Assembly (NCBI RefSeq): GCF_014356525.2
Contig: NC_052507.1
Location: forward strand, 61,506,295-61,570,294
DNA from: Nilaparvata lugens
Lineage: Eukaryota > Arthropoda > Insecta > Hemiptera > Delphacidae
DNA length: 64,000 nucleotides
Reading direction: 5' to 3'
The translations under genes and the position numbers were made by a program. Below are positions 34,934 to 46,103 of this stretch, piece after piece (position 1 is the first letter of the stretch; each line of letters starts with the position of its first letter). The notes beneath the pieces are model-generated. The model saw only the letters and a list, made by a program, of their open reading frames with translations. It was not told the origin of the DNA and ran no database searches.

Positions 34934-36640
34934 ATGTCTCGAATTGAATTCAGCATCGTCATTCATACAACATTTTTTCCACTGATTCAACATCATTTAG
35001 AAGGTAATTCAAAAATTGTTACCATTTTCAAATAAATTTTTATTGCAAATAAACAAGAGTACAGTGTTAAACGTCTTGAAAGTTGATAATATTTATGTAA
35101 AGAAATTAAAAAATGTGTAAATAATTAGATTTGAAGGAGTTGGAATAAAATTTCATTGGAATCTTGATTCTCAATTCAATGTCTATGTCCGAAAGTACAG
35201 TTTTTATTCATTTTGTGTGTGAATTAAAACCAAACTTGAAAAATGATTAACATTTGTTTTGCATTAAACCAATCTCTTTCAATTTTCATAATGTGGTCAA
35301 TTATATGGTTAGGAATGTGGAAAAAATGATTGATGATTTTTATATTCTCTGAGGTATATTTTTTAGGTATTAAACATAGGGGATGGAAAAGTGTAAATTA
35401 CATTTTATGATTTTTTGCAATTTTTCAATGGGAATTGAAATAACACAAAAAACGTAGCAGAAAATTTATCTTATGATTTTCTCTAAGAACATCCCCTATT
35501 GAGTTATTTTCAATTCTTTTATTATAACAAACATCCCTAAAATCGAATACTCTCTTAGATAAGCTTAATTATTATGGGTTATGATTTATTGGAATAAAAG
35601 GTAACTCAGGAGCATTGACTAATATGTGCAGAAACCTGATCGAAAAATAATGAAGGGTGCTGTTTTCGAGGGTTAAAACTCTGACAAAAATAAAAATTTG
35701 AGATTTTTGGAAAATGAAAACTCTGGAATCATAGAGCTTTAAGAACTGAACATTTATGTTGAATGACATTTTCCCCAGAATACATCCATATCAAAGTTAT
35801 TCCGATTATACCAAGATCGTGGTACTTACCCCTAAAGAAAATTGACCGGAAAAATATTTATTTTAAATAATCAACTTTTAAATATTGGAATTTTCAGAAA
35901 ATATTCGTTTCATGAGATAGAAAGTTAAAATCTGATTTAAATGGTACCTATATAGGAATTTCTATTCTGATCAACCCCTGAGTGATCATATTAAAAAAAA
36001 TTATAAGTAAATTGAATGAAAATATTTTTCTAGAAAAATCTACTATCAATTTAGTTCACTTTCTTATTATATTTGCTGTGTGCTGATGTAATTATTTTCA
36101 CTTACAATGTTCTATGTTGTTTTTGTTCAATAAAATGAATTTTATTTTAATTTGAACAATGGCTTGCAGTGCTCCAAGTAGTGAGCATTGGAAATAGTTC
36201 TTATTGCCTCCTTTTGAAGCAGTAGGATTTTATGAGTACCGGTATCAGGAGAACACCCCCATAGAGAGAGACCATACGAGAAAGTACTTTGAGAGAAAGC
36301 AAAGTATGTCATCCTAGGGTAATCTTTAGGAACACATTCCTTCAATCTTCCTAGGAGATACAAAACTCGGTTCAGCTGAGAACATACATAATCAATATGA
36401 GGGCCCCATGTTAGTCTTTGGTCAAGGTGTATACCAAGAATCTTCACACTCTTAACATTCCTCTCATCCACTTGTCTCAAACCTAAGATCATTTCTTGTG
36501 TCTTTCCACTATTGAGAAGCAAGTTATTTGCCCTGAACCATAGGCTTACTTGTGCTTGACAAGTAGACATCTTTTCTCTCAGAGTTGCAATGTCAGAATC
36601 GGTCGAGAGCATGGATGTGTGTTCTGCATAGCAAACTATT

Positions 36641-39200
36641 CTTTTTTTTTATTTATTTATGGAGACAACAGGTTACTCCTAATGTGTCTCCTTCACAAAT
36701 ACAACAATACAAGATTTTTATACAATGAGCAATATAACTTACAATTGCAATATTGTTAAAAGAAAAAAACTATAAAAATACAAGAGAAGGAAAAAAATAG
36801 ATGTATACAAGAAAATTATCATAGAACGGAATATAGAAATGAAAAAATTCTAAAATTGAAATAAAAATGTTTCAAAGAATGGATAAAACTAACAAATGAA
36901 TGTCAGAGGACTGATACCTTCCAATGAAGCAACAGAATGAGTAAGAAGTACACAGTGCAATAGATACACACCTATATACAGCAACAAATAATCGACAACA
37001 CGACTGAGCAAGGACATCTCACAATAGACTGTTTAATATTCTATAAAATTTTCCACGAGAGAACCAGAAGATTTTCCAGATTGTCCAGTTGCCCAGAGAA
37101 ACAGTTGAAAGGTCTCTGAACTCTTTTGACCGGAGAATTATAGTGACTCACAGTTCTGGAACGGGGCACAAAAAAAGAGAAAGTGGAGCGACGTGATATG
37201 GTATATATAAATATTGACATATGAAAGCAAATATGGGAAATCTATTCTATTATTTTATAAGCTATGTAGGAAAATCAAAGACTTAACATCTTGTCTTGTT
37301 TTTAATTATTTCAATTGGAGAATATTTCTCAGAGTGTCAGAGGAAAGTCGAATGGACAATTGAAATTAAATTTCCTGAAGTACATGTATCTTGAAAATTT
37401 ATTTTGTAAATGCTCCAAAAGTAGTACTTGATCATTACAATAAGGGTTCCAAATTTCAGATGCATACTCAAGAATACTTCTGACAAGAGATTCATACAGA
37501 AATATTATGGGTGAGACATCATTGGAAGTTGAACATGCTCTCAGGATAAACCCCATCTGCTGATTGGCTCTACTACACAAAAGGTCTATATGTTTATTGA
37601 ATGTAAAATCAGAGCTATAAATCACACCCAGGTCCTTGAAAGATTCTACCTCCTCCAACGGTATACCGTCAATACTATAGATGCATCTGTGTGAAGCTAC
37701 CTGCCGGGAAATCGATAAAGTTCTGCATTTAGCTATATTTATTCTAAGGCCATTATTCATACACCATACACTTAGTTCATCAACATCCATTTGAAGGCTA
37801 AGGCAGTCATCAGGGCTCAAAATCGCTTTGTACAACTTCACATCATCTGCATACATCAGACAGGATGAGCCATCAAAGACAGCAGGGGGATCGTTAATGA
37901 ATAGAAGGAAGAGAAGTGGTTCAAGGTTAGAACCCTGAGGCACCCCAGATGTACAGTTGGAAGTTCTAGACTTCAAATTATGTACTCTAACATACTGCAC
38001 TCTTGAATGCAAATAGCTCTCAACAAGATTTGCCAGGCTTGTACAGAAACCAATCGACTTTAGTTTTTTTTAACTAATATTCTGTGATTGATTGAATGGA
38101 ATGCCTTTGAGAGATCCGAATAAACAACATCAACCCACCCCCCCCATCCGCGATTACTCCCTTCACCTGCCTGTATATAACTGCAAGCAAAATTATTTCA
38201 AAAACATTGGAAAAGCAATTCAAAATTAATTGATATGGGCCCATAATTACTTATACCAGCTTTTTTACCTGACTTGGAGATAGGAGTAACTCTAGCAACC
38301 TTCCATTTAGAAGGAAATTGGCCAGTCCTAATCGATAAATTGAAAGTGAATTGCAATGGACTAAGGAGTACCTCTGCACAACCCTTCACAATTAAAGTAG
38401 GTATCAAGTCAGGGCTCTCAGAACAGCTAGATCTAAGGCTGTTGATAGCAGACAGGATCTCATCAGAGGAGACAGAATCAATACCAACACCTAATCCCAA
38501 GCTCCCAGACATCTCCAGCTCATTCTCATGCATATCAGGGGCGGCGTGTGTATCAACCTTATAAACTGACTCAAAATATTTCGCGAACCCATCTACAACT
38601 GCAGAACCGCAGTAGGACTCTCCATTCAGCAACATCGTCGACTCCACAAAGACGTTTTTCTTTTGGAATTTACATAATTCGAAAAGTTTTTTATACTTCC
38701 ATTTAAGCCTGACTGAATCGATGTCAAATAGTTTTCATGAGACTCAGATATTCTAGCCTTCAAGGATGTTCATAAACTTCTGAAAAGGTTATCATGATAA
38801 GGGGACACTCTTCTTTCTCGTGCACATCTATTCTTAATCTTCAAATCAGAAATTATATCAGGAGTAAACCAAGGAGGGTATTTATTATTTCTTTTCTTCA
38901 ATGCGATCCTTGGAATACACTCATCCAAATATTTGTAGAGTAGACTATAGAATTTGTCCACTGCAGAGTCGACATCAGTACAGCCAAACATAGAGTCCCA
39001 ACAACAGTCACGCAGCTTACAATAAAGTTGATAGTAATCCCCTTTAGAATAATTATACCGGGATGCAACTGGATCACCCTGAGATTCATTTGACTCTGGA
39101 ACAGAATACGAAGCATCAACACACAATGCCAGGTGATGGCCGTCTTCAGGAAGCAGGGGATCATCGCTTTGAAATACTTTCCTTGAATCAGTGCTGAAAC
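36641..39200 (-). mobile_element. LINE-B: LINE nested in LINE-A
   Basis: On the minus strand it runs from the endonuclease-RT linker (GHHLALCVDASYSVPE, CIPRIALKKRNNKYPPWFTP, about 39180-38780) through RT (LRSSCSESPDLIPTLIVKG, SKWKVARVTPISKSG, VVYSDLSKAFHSINHRIL with the second aspartate replaced, CTSGVPQGSNLEPLLFLLF, MYADDVKLYK) to a 3' tail of about ten A residues plus TAAA units at 36641-36660. Multiple breaks. It inserted between the MMND and YADD motifs of LINE-A, in the same orientation. Confidence 0.78.
37329..38012 (-). pseudogene. LINE-B reverse transcriptase, C-terminal half
   Basis: Contains the GVPQGS motif, catalytic MYADDVKLY, FKDLGVIYSSDFTFNKHI and EYASEIWNPY, the usual order in Jockey/CR1-group ORF2. 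An upstream frameshift and a homopolymer break (poly-T near 38064-38072) separate it from the first half at 38198-38647. Confidence 0.75.
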
Positions 39201-39744
39201 CTGCATCATTCATCATCACAAGAAATAGCAATGGTTCTAATATTGAACCTTGTGGTACTCCCTGAGGTACATGGCAAGGCTTGGAAAACTCTTTATTGAC
39301 ATTGACAGTTTGTTTACGCTCACTCAAATACAACTTTATCAGCTTGAGGGACATTCCATGCACGCCTAGATGATGCAATTTTTTCAGCAAAATGTCATGG
39401 CTTACAACATCATATGCTTTACTTAAGTCATAAAGCACTAGGCCTGCATAACGTTTAGAATTGAAACAGTCCATAATATCTTTGGCAATGGAGCTAACTG
39501 CGTCAATAGTTGATCTGCCCGCCCTATAACCAAACTGGGTGTCTGAGAGTAGGCCATTACTCTCCAAATATTCATAAAGTTGAGTCCCAATTATATATTC
39601 AAAAATTTTGCTAAAAATTGGGGGGATAGATATTGTTCTAAAATTCTCAGGTTGATCCTTGCAACCTTCTTTATAGATGGGCACAGTTCTAGAATGTTCG
39701 AGAACTGCCAGAAAGACTGTCTCATTCATACAAGCATTAAACAT
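38770..39744 (-). pseudogene. Chimeric 324-codon ORF across the LINE-A/LINE-B junction
   Basis: The first 180 codons are LINE-A reverse transcriptase up to LLFLVMMND, and the remainder is the LINE-B linker from about KVFQSDDPLLPEDGHH. The open frame across the join, near 39200-39207, is an accident of insertion, not a gene. Confidence 0.75.
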
Positions 39745-40770
39745 GATGTTAAGGGGTTCGCAATTGAATGAATAACCTCTTCGATCAATGAGCTAGATAT
39801 ATTATAGATATCATTACTAGTTGTAGATTTCATTTTCGAGACAATGGTATATGAATTTAATTTGATGATTTTCTATGTATTTGATATCACAGGTGGCAAT
39901 CAGATGATTTGCCACAATGGCAAGAACCTGCTCAACTGATGCCTCTCTTAACTCAAATCTCGAATCAGATCTAGGGAAACTCCAAAACGTTGATTGCTGA
40001 TATTTCTGGTGCTGTAATACTAATGTTAATCTCCTCTATTGCTTCTAAAAAATATTTATTGAACGCATTAGGAGAGACTGATGTTTTCCATTGTTGATAT
40101 GTATGGTATTTGAACTTTTTTTCAATGATTTTCCAAGCAGCTGAGCATTTGTTGCTTGCCGACTCGATAAACCTAACATTGGTATTCAGTTTAGATGCTT
40201 TCAATTCAGATCTATAGATTCTCCTCAAATTCCGATAATTAAGTTTTTCATTTTCTGACCCAAAATTCTTGTATTTATTGTAAGCTATGAGTGATGCATT
40301 TCTCAGACCACTTAGAGGAGGCGATAGTTTCATCTTACTAATTTTGTCATTGTTGGGCTTCCTACTTTTCAAAAGAAAAGAACACTTGAAAAACTCATGA
40401 AATGTATTGGAAATTGTCTTCAGCTGATTTGTGAATGAGAATACTAGACCAATCCCTACCATAGAGTTGATAACGTCGAAGCTCAGTAGATGGTTAAGCT
40501 CAATGTTTCCTTCTAAGGTATGGAAAGACCTGACTACTCCAGTTTCCACTAAAATTTATCCAAACACTTCAAGAAGTATAACACTTTCTAATTTATCTAA
40601 ACACTTTCTAAACAGTATAAAAAGTTCTTATACTGTTCTGTGGAATAAAGTCAACCGGTTTTATTTTAGTGATGATATGTTATTCTATAAATTGCAAGTG
40701 ACTCTGTATATTGCAGTTACAATAAATATTGAAGAATTAATGAAGGGTGAGGAAACGTTTTCTGTTTAAG

Positions 40771-40991
40771 GGACATCTTAAAGAAAGGAGGCAACGCAAT
40801 CGAGGCTGCAATTGCCACAACAATCTGTGATGGAGTGGTTCGTATGGATTTGGTGGGCATTGGTGGCGGATTTGTCATGAATATTTATCATCAGAGTGAG
40901 AAGAAGTCGTACATACTGAATGCTAAAGAAACAGCACCCAAGGCAGCCTCAAAGGACATGTTTAATGGAAAAGAACACCCTTTGGAATATG
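40771..40991 (+). CDS. Gamma-glutamyltranspeptidase, second coding exon
   Basis: Continues the exon at 2161: the first base completes Lys84, followed by DILKKGGNAIEAAIATTICD, the GGT nucleotide-sequence counterpart of the conserved early helix, then GIGGGFVMNIY and ILNAKETAPKAASKDMF, all characteristic of the large subunit. The acceptor is tctgtttaag (ends 40770); the donor GTGAGC begins at 40992, leaving phase 1. With the first exon about 157 of the usual 550-600 residues are accounted for; the catalytic threonine lies in exons not found here. The open frame extends to 41038 but the part past the donor is intronic. Confidence 0.88.
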
Positions 40992-41952
40992 GTGAGCCAA
41001 GTTCTAGAATTTATTATAAAATGGAACTAAATTTATAAAACAGAATGGACAGGGATTTGGTAGAAGTGAATTTTGAAATTTTATGAAAACAAGTTATAGA
41101 ATTTATAATAAGATGAAACTGAATTTATAAAACAGGATGGACAGGGATCTGGTAGAAGTGAATTTTGAAATTTTATGAAAACAAGTTATAGAAAATTGGG
41201 GTGGGTTATTGGCCATGTAAACTGAGTTTCTCATAAATATTTTTGGACAATGTAAAAATTACAATGTGAAAGAAAAGAAAAATCAGAAAGATTTTTAGCT
41301 CAAGAATCTTCTTCTACGGAATTTTGAGTAAAAATATTATAATATAATAAAGACAAAAAACTGGCTTATAGATATATGTACCAGATAGGAAATACATGAG
41401 TTTTTATGACGCATCATCTCGTCTGAACTACTGTACTGATTAACTTGACATTTTCCATTTATAGGTTCTAATTCACCGAGGATAGTTGTAGGCCTATTTT
41501 AAGTTCTTCAAGGTTTCAGTACGTACCATATGAAGTTTCTAATTAGACCCTTGCGGAGCATGGGTTACCTGCAAGTATCTAATAAATTTATGCCTCAAAA
41601 TCTTCTTCTACAGAATGTTGAGTGAATAAAATAATGCATTATGAATAATGTTTTATTTTTTGCGGAGTGTGATGCCGCCCACATGGGCTCTGCAGGATTG
41701 GGCATGGGTATAATAATGATGAGATAACGGATGGCAAGTGATGAGCTTACTTCAACCTCAGCTGGGATCTGATAAGGATCAGGAAGTGAGCTTTTTGAAA
41801 TCATACATAATGGCATTCAGAGGAGTTGGCTCTTCAAGTGGTCACCCTTATTACAATTGTAATGTTATTCTCTCTATAACATGTGCACTGCTTGGTCGCA
41901 GTCGGTAGAGCAAAGATTTGGAAGATGTATAACACTTTTTGTGGTTCCTGGA
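40992..41952 (+). other. Start of the next GGT intron; otherwise no feature
   Basis: Apart from the 92-bp duplication, no coding or mobile signal was recognised. A tRNA A-box-like GGTAGAGCAAAGATTTGG near 41905 has no matching B box. Confidence 0.4.
41007..41190. repeat. Tandem duplication, 92-bp unit, 2 copies
   Basis: The segment containing GGACAGGGATTTGGTAGAAG (41047) recurs 92 bp later (41139) with few changes, just inside the intron after GGT exon 2. Confidence 0.8.
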
Positions 41953-42392
41953 ATAGTATATTTCGCACCTAGGGCCGAAAATGAGACTTTTCCGGCTTGA
42001 AATCGGTTTTCAAGTCCAAGGCCGTAGGCCGAGGACTAGAAAAGATTGAGAGCCGGAAAAACATTTTTTCCCGTGGTGCAAACCCTATTTTTCGCCACAC
42101 AGAAAAATAAACAATATATAATATGAGAATAATTGTTCAGTAAGCACTTTCGAAAGCAGAAGTGGAAGTTCATAGCTCTAGCAAATCTGAATATCAGGAG
42201 ATTGTCCAAGTATTTTTATTTTTTATTCTGATTGGTCTGAAAAACCTAAAAGTTTATGTTCAATTATGTGGGAGGTTGAGTTTATACTTTTTTATTCTTT
42301 CAAATGACAATCAGATGATAATTATTATAAATGTTTTGATCAGCTGTTTTAGCACACTTGAAACTTGGCCAATCTGAATATCAACGGAAGTT

Positions 42393-42760
42393 TAGGTTAG
42401 AAGTTCTATCCTACTCTGAAAATCGAATTTGAATAGTTTATAATATATATCTCAACTGTATTTCATTCATCAAAATGAGATGATAGTATATCATTACAGA
42501 ATACTTTATTCAATTCTAGAAGCATAAAATGATTCCGTTTATCCACCATGTTTTGTGATAAACGCAGTACTAGGAGGTTTGAGGTTAGATTCTATTATAC
42601 TCTGAAATTGAATTTGAATAGTTTATAATATCTTATTTGTATTTCATTCATCCAAATAAAATGATAGTATCTTATTGCAAAATACTTTATTCAATTCTAG
42701 AAGCATAAACCGATTCTGTTTCATAAACTATTTTGTAAACACGTTCACATCAAATCAGAA
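42393..42760. repeat. Tandem duplication, about 190-bp unit
   Basis: AATTTGAATAGTTTATAATAT and TTTATTCAATTCTAGAAGC occur in both halves, near 42428/42608 and 42507/42688, with substitutions. Confidence 0.75.
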
Positions 42761-42943
42761 TCAGCTGACTTCAAGGTTATTTTACAGCCCTAGGGCTGTA
42801 AAAATTTTTTCGCCACACTTGGATGTAATGAGCTGGTTTACGTGCGTCATATGGAGGCCGAAAGTGATTGTTTTCCGACCAGGCCGGTAAAATTTTACGG
42901 CCCTAGGGCTGTAAAATGACCTTGAATAACAGCTGATCGTGTC
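42757..42943. mobile_element. Palindromic MITE-like element
   Basis: An outer inverted repeat (ATCAGCTG ... TTCAAGGT at the left, ACCTTGAATAACAGCTGAT at the right) encloses two copies of a palindrome centred on CCCTAGGG and flanked by TTTTACAG/CTGTAAAA. The middle (42808-42892) is repeated in reverse at 44265-44348. Confidence 0.65.
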
Positions 42944-43620
42944 CGATCTCACAAAAATCATAGAGATAATCTCATAACGACTGTAATAATCTATATAATT
43001 ATGTATCGTGAATCGCGGTATCATGTCTATAATATATTTTATGAATTACTGTTTCATAATTTAATATTTATTATTGTGTTTTTTAAATCAAACAATAGAA
43101 TACGATGATATCTCCATAGCCTCAACAATATAATGTTAGCTGCATTGTCCATTGTCAGAAAGGTAAGTATCGCAAGTCTTTAAAAGTGAAGAATTGAATT
43201 TGAAATCAAAGTACAATAATTGTATCAATATTTAAAAGTGAGGTAGAGTAATAATAAATTGTTTCTTTTTTATTATCGAATTCCACTTCTTAATGCAATA
43301 CAATCAACAATAATAATAGGAAAATACAGCAGAGATCTAAAGTTTAAGGTAAGCTTACTGGTGAAACTCAGCCTTGACTGAAAAATCCCTAGTAATTTTT
43401 CCGTAATTCATTATTAAAACTTTTAGATAATTTTTCTTCAATATCAAACCATATAGAGAAAACATTAGGCCCACTCAAGATTGAATCTTCGAATGTTTTC
43501 TCTATGATTTAACTATTTTCAGAGCAATATTTTGTTGTGAAAATGCCGTCAAACCGACTTCAAGTTTGCCGCTATAGGCTACACTATATTATAGTAGCCT
43601 ACATACGTTACCTGACTTAC

Positions 43621-43721
43621 AGGCCTCGCAATGGCCGAGAGCATTAAGACATCAGAACTCTCAAAGCTCAGTGAATTACAAACATGATCTAGGTTCGAAC
43701 CTCGGTCAGTGACATTTTTTT
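43621..43721 (+). tRNA. tRNA-Leu/Ser-like sequence, probably pseudogene or SINE head
   Basis: ATGGCCGAGAGCATTAAGAC resembles the D-arm and A box of class II tRNAs, and AGGTTCGAACCT is a perfect B box/T-loop; a poly-T terminator (43715-43721) follows. The acceptor ends do not pair, so a functional tRNA is unlikely. Confidence 0.4.
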
Positions 43722-44264
43722 GTCGATGAATTTCTACTTTTATTAGCTATTTTTTATATTAGTTACCGTAATTTAAATTTCAATCAATTTTTTAGATATA
43801 TTTTGAGACAAAACTGTGAAATATGCAATTATATTAATTTTTTAATCACATTATTTCAAAATAGTAATGAAAATTCTATTCATCCATCTATCCATGAGAT
43901 ATTGCACCAGGCGCAAAGCGCGAGCTATAAAAATTCAAACAATTATTCGAAATATTAATAGTATAAAAATATTGTCACTATTGTAAATTATTAATTAGTA
44001 ATATTGAAATTAATTGACAGTGAAAGATGTCATAACCAAGATTCAAACTATCAAAATAGGCTGTTTGAATTTTATTTATTTCTTAATTTCTTATATATTG
44101 GGAAGTTTTTTCTTGGTGTGGCGAAAAATAGCGTTCGCACCATGGGCAAAAATGTATTTCCAGCTCTCAATCTTTTCTAGTCCTCGGCCTACGGCCTCGG
44201 ACTTAAAAACCAATTTCGAGCCGGAAGTATCTCATTTTCGGCCCTAGGTGCGAAATATACTATA

Positions 44265-44348
44265 CCGGCCTGGTCAGAAAACAATCACTTTCGGCCTCCA
44301 TATGACACACAAAAACCAGCTCATTACATCCAAGTGGGACGAAAAAAT
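44265..44348 (-). repeat. Inverted copy of 42808-42892
   Basis: CCGGCCTGGTCAGAAAACAA through CATTACATCCAAGTGGGAC is the reverse complement of the core of the palindromic element and abuts the end of the 148-bp inverted repeat. Confidence 0.75.
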
Positions 44349-44767
44349 AATAGCACCAATTTCTTACCAGCTCTCCCAGGAGCTCAAACAGTTCTCTGCT
44401 TTTGCTGGCTGCAAACGTCAGCCACTTTAACAGTTCACAGTTCTTGTGACTGATTTGTTGTACTCCACAAATATAGATGCAGTAGAGATAGATAGATATA
44501 AGGGCTCTGATTATCTTACTAGATGATGTGGTACCGCCACTAAAGCCACCCACCACCATTAACCAAAGTGGTCAGCAATGAAAAATGACACCGAGTGGAA
44601 TCAAAGGCGATACTCAATCAAAATACCTTATCAATTCTGTTAATTTATGTTGCTGCAACTTGATACTATGACCTTTGAGATTCTTCAAATCAGAAGTATT
44701 GGTACTGGATGATTCATATAAATCTTGGGAACGTATTATTTCCAAAGATTTGTTAATCAATGCTGTA
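44349..44767. other. No clear feature
   Basis: The minus strand could encode a short peptide (44260-44559, with ELLKWLTFAASKSRELFELL) that may be a LINE remnant; it is not firm enough to call. Confidence 0.3.
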
Positions 44768-45840
44768 TATCACTGATTTATCCAACTTATTCGGTGAAGA
44801 ATATAGTTGGTTGGTAATCTTAATAATATTTCAATACTGGTTCTGAGTAGATTTTTTCCCACACCTTCTTCTATCAGAATTCCCAGTATTGCCCTGGGCC
44901 GGCTAGACTCAGTCGGCATCTGGAGTGGGCTGCAGCAGGGGATGGGAGGCTTGGTGGGGCATCCTTCAACCACCCTCTTTCGAGTCGGGGGTGGGAACAG
45001 GGTCTTGAGTACCTTGTAGAAATGCTTCCCTCTTTTAGGTAAGAGGGGCCGTGCTTTTGCACTGCCTAACAGGATTGAGCATGGAGTGAGAGGAACAGGA
45101 ACGATCTGGTGTCTGTCATGAGGGGGGTCTCTGGTACGGGAGGAACGTTCCCGATTGCCACTAGATGTCCTCTTGCTATTTGGGTCGAAATAACAGAGTA
45201 TAAGAGCCTCGGAACTGGTTGCTGTAGCTGGTCACCGGGTCCCTAACCTCAGGCACCAACTGTTTCCTGCAAGTAGGATCGCGTCTCGAGGTCGAGAAGG
45301 GCCTCCCTGAGCCTTACTCGAGGTCCTCTTACCTTTCCTGGTCCTCACGATGATGTACCAGGGTCCAGTCAGGTTTTAGCCAAAACCTGACTTGTCGCCA
45401 CTAGTTGAAACAGGCAGGCTGCTGCCAAAAGTCATAGAAGTGGTCGAACAACACTCACCCACTGTGAGTGCTGAATTTTGGAGCTTCCAGTGTCTTCAAT
45501 TAACTCCAGTCAACCTCAGACATAACTACTAGTAGTCAAAGGAGTTGGAGTACACTCTGGATACAACCTGTACTATGTTGCTAGCTGCGCGCTGCTTCCT
45601 TCACTGGTTCTCTGCCAACCACTTGCACTAGACACCCGCACTAGAATAAGCTCTACTAGCTCTCCACGAGCCTCCCTCAGTAGCCGAGAGGGAGGGGGTA
45701 AGGATGCATGGCACTGTTGAGTGGTAGCTCAGCGGCCAGCCTGCTCGTTGGACTCCAAGATCTTATCAAGAGATTACCGAGCATCTTTAGAACTAGCCCT
45801 AAACTCAATTCCCTCACTAGTTACAATATACATCGTGACA
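44768..45840 (-). repeat. G2 3' LTR (about 1073 bp)
   Basis: On the minus strand it begins TGTCACGATG at 45840 and ends ATCAGTGATA at 44768. Just before the start the minus strand reads a run of C then CTTAGTAGGAACAGTG, close to the CCCCCAAGTAGGAGTGGGG that precedes the G1 LTRs. Unlike G1, the LTR itself has little minisatellite; one unit-like GTGCTTTTGCACTGCC is at about 45050. Confidence 0.65.
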
Positions 45841-46103
45841 CACTGTTCCTACTAAGGGAAGGGGGGGGAAAGAAATGGGAAGGAAAGGGGGGTGAGGATG
45901 AGAAGGGTATGCAACTGACATATGTCCCAAAGCACCGGGTACATACTGTTGCCTCTCCGACTGTCACAGAAGACCATACAATCATCTGGGTGCCAGGTTG
46001 GATCCTCACCAACTGGTGAAGGTATGGCGGCACCGTCAAAGGAAAAAGCAGTAAGCCATCTGGCCACGTTCTCGGCCTGGCCTTCTTAGAGAGGTACTTA
46101 TGA

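Larger units (their letters stand above)
33341..36139. other. AT-rich region without genes, apart from a MITE and a microsatellite
   Basis: Only short open frames, none recognisable. It contains the MITE at 34689-34859 and a (TA)n tract at 34871-34933. Confidence 0.45.
36140..40555 (-). mobile_element. LINE-A: CR1/Jockey-like LINE interrupted by LINE-B
   Basis: The minus-strand pieces 40549-39207 and 36640-36142 join into one ORF2 remnant. The first covers the endonuclease-RT linker (39971-40549) and RT (PENFRTISIPPIFSKIFEYI, QFGYRAGRSTIDAV, VLYDLSKAYDVVSHDILLKK, VPQGSILEPLLFLVMMND). The second resumes at the catalytic box, degraded to CYAEHTSML, then LWFRANNLLLNSGKTQ, KILGIHLDQRLTW, YGLSLWGCSP and HYLEHCKPLF. 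The element is 5'-truncated near 40555, about 215 bp left of GGT exon 2. Confidence 0.78.
2412..40770 (+). other. Giant GGT intron (about 38.4 kb) filled with transposons
   Basis: The intron is bounded by donor GTGAGT at 2412 and acceptor tctgtttaag ending at 40770. Splicing joins codon 84 (AA plus G, Lys) in phase, giving IGK followed by DILKKGGNAIEAA, the expected GGT order. Nearly all of the recognisable content consists of LTR, LINE, BEL and hAT insertions on both strands, listed separately. No other exon was seen inside it. Confidence 0.8.
41953..44263. mobile_element. 2.3-kb element with 148-bp terminal inverted repeats
   Basis: The left arm 41953-42100 (ATAGTATATTTCGCACCTAG ... TTTTTCGCCACAC) is the inverse of the right arm 44116-44263 with about 85 percent identity by eye. 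No transposase is seen. The interior holds a tandem duplication (42393-42760), a palindromic element (42757-42943) and a tRNA-like sequence. The target duplication is unclear. Superfamily is not assigned. Confidence 0.72.

Noticed and set aside
38274..38564. 96-codon + strand ORF
   Set aside because: Antisense shadow of the LINE-B reverse transcriptase.
40992..41038. Extension of GGT exon 2 to the stop at 41038
   Set aside because: A good donor GTGAGC at 40992 follows the conserved region and the downstream residues do not match GGT.
41890..41935. tRNA gene
   Set aside because: Only an A-box-like stretch is present; no B box or cloverleaf.
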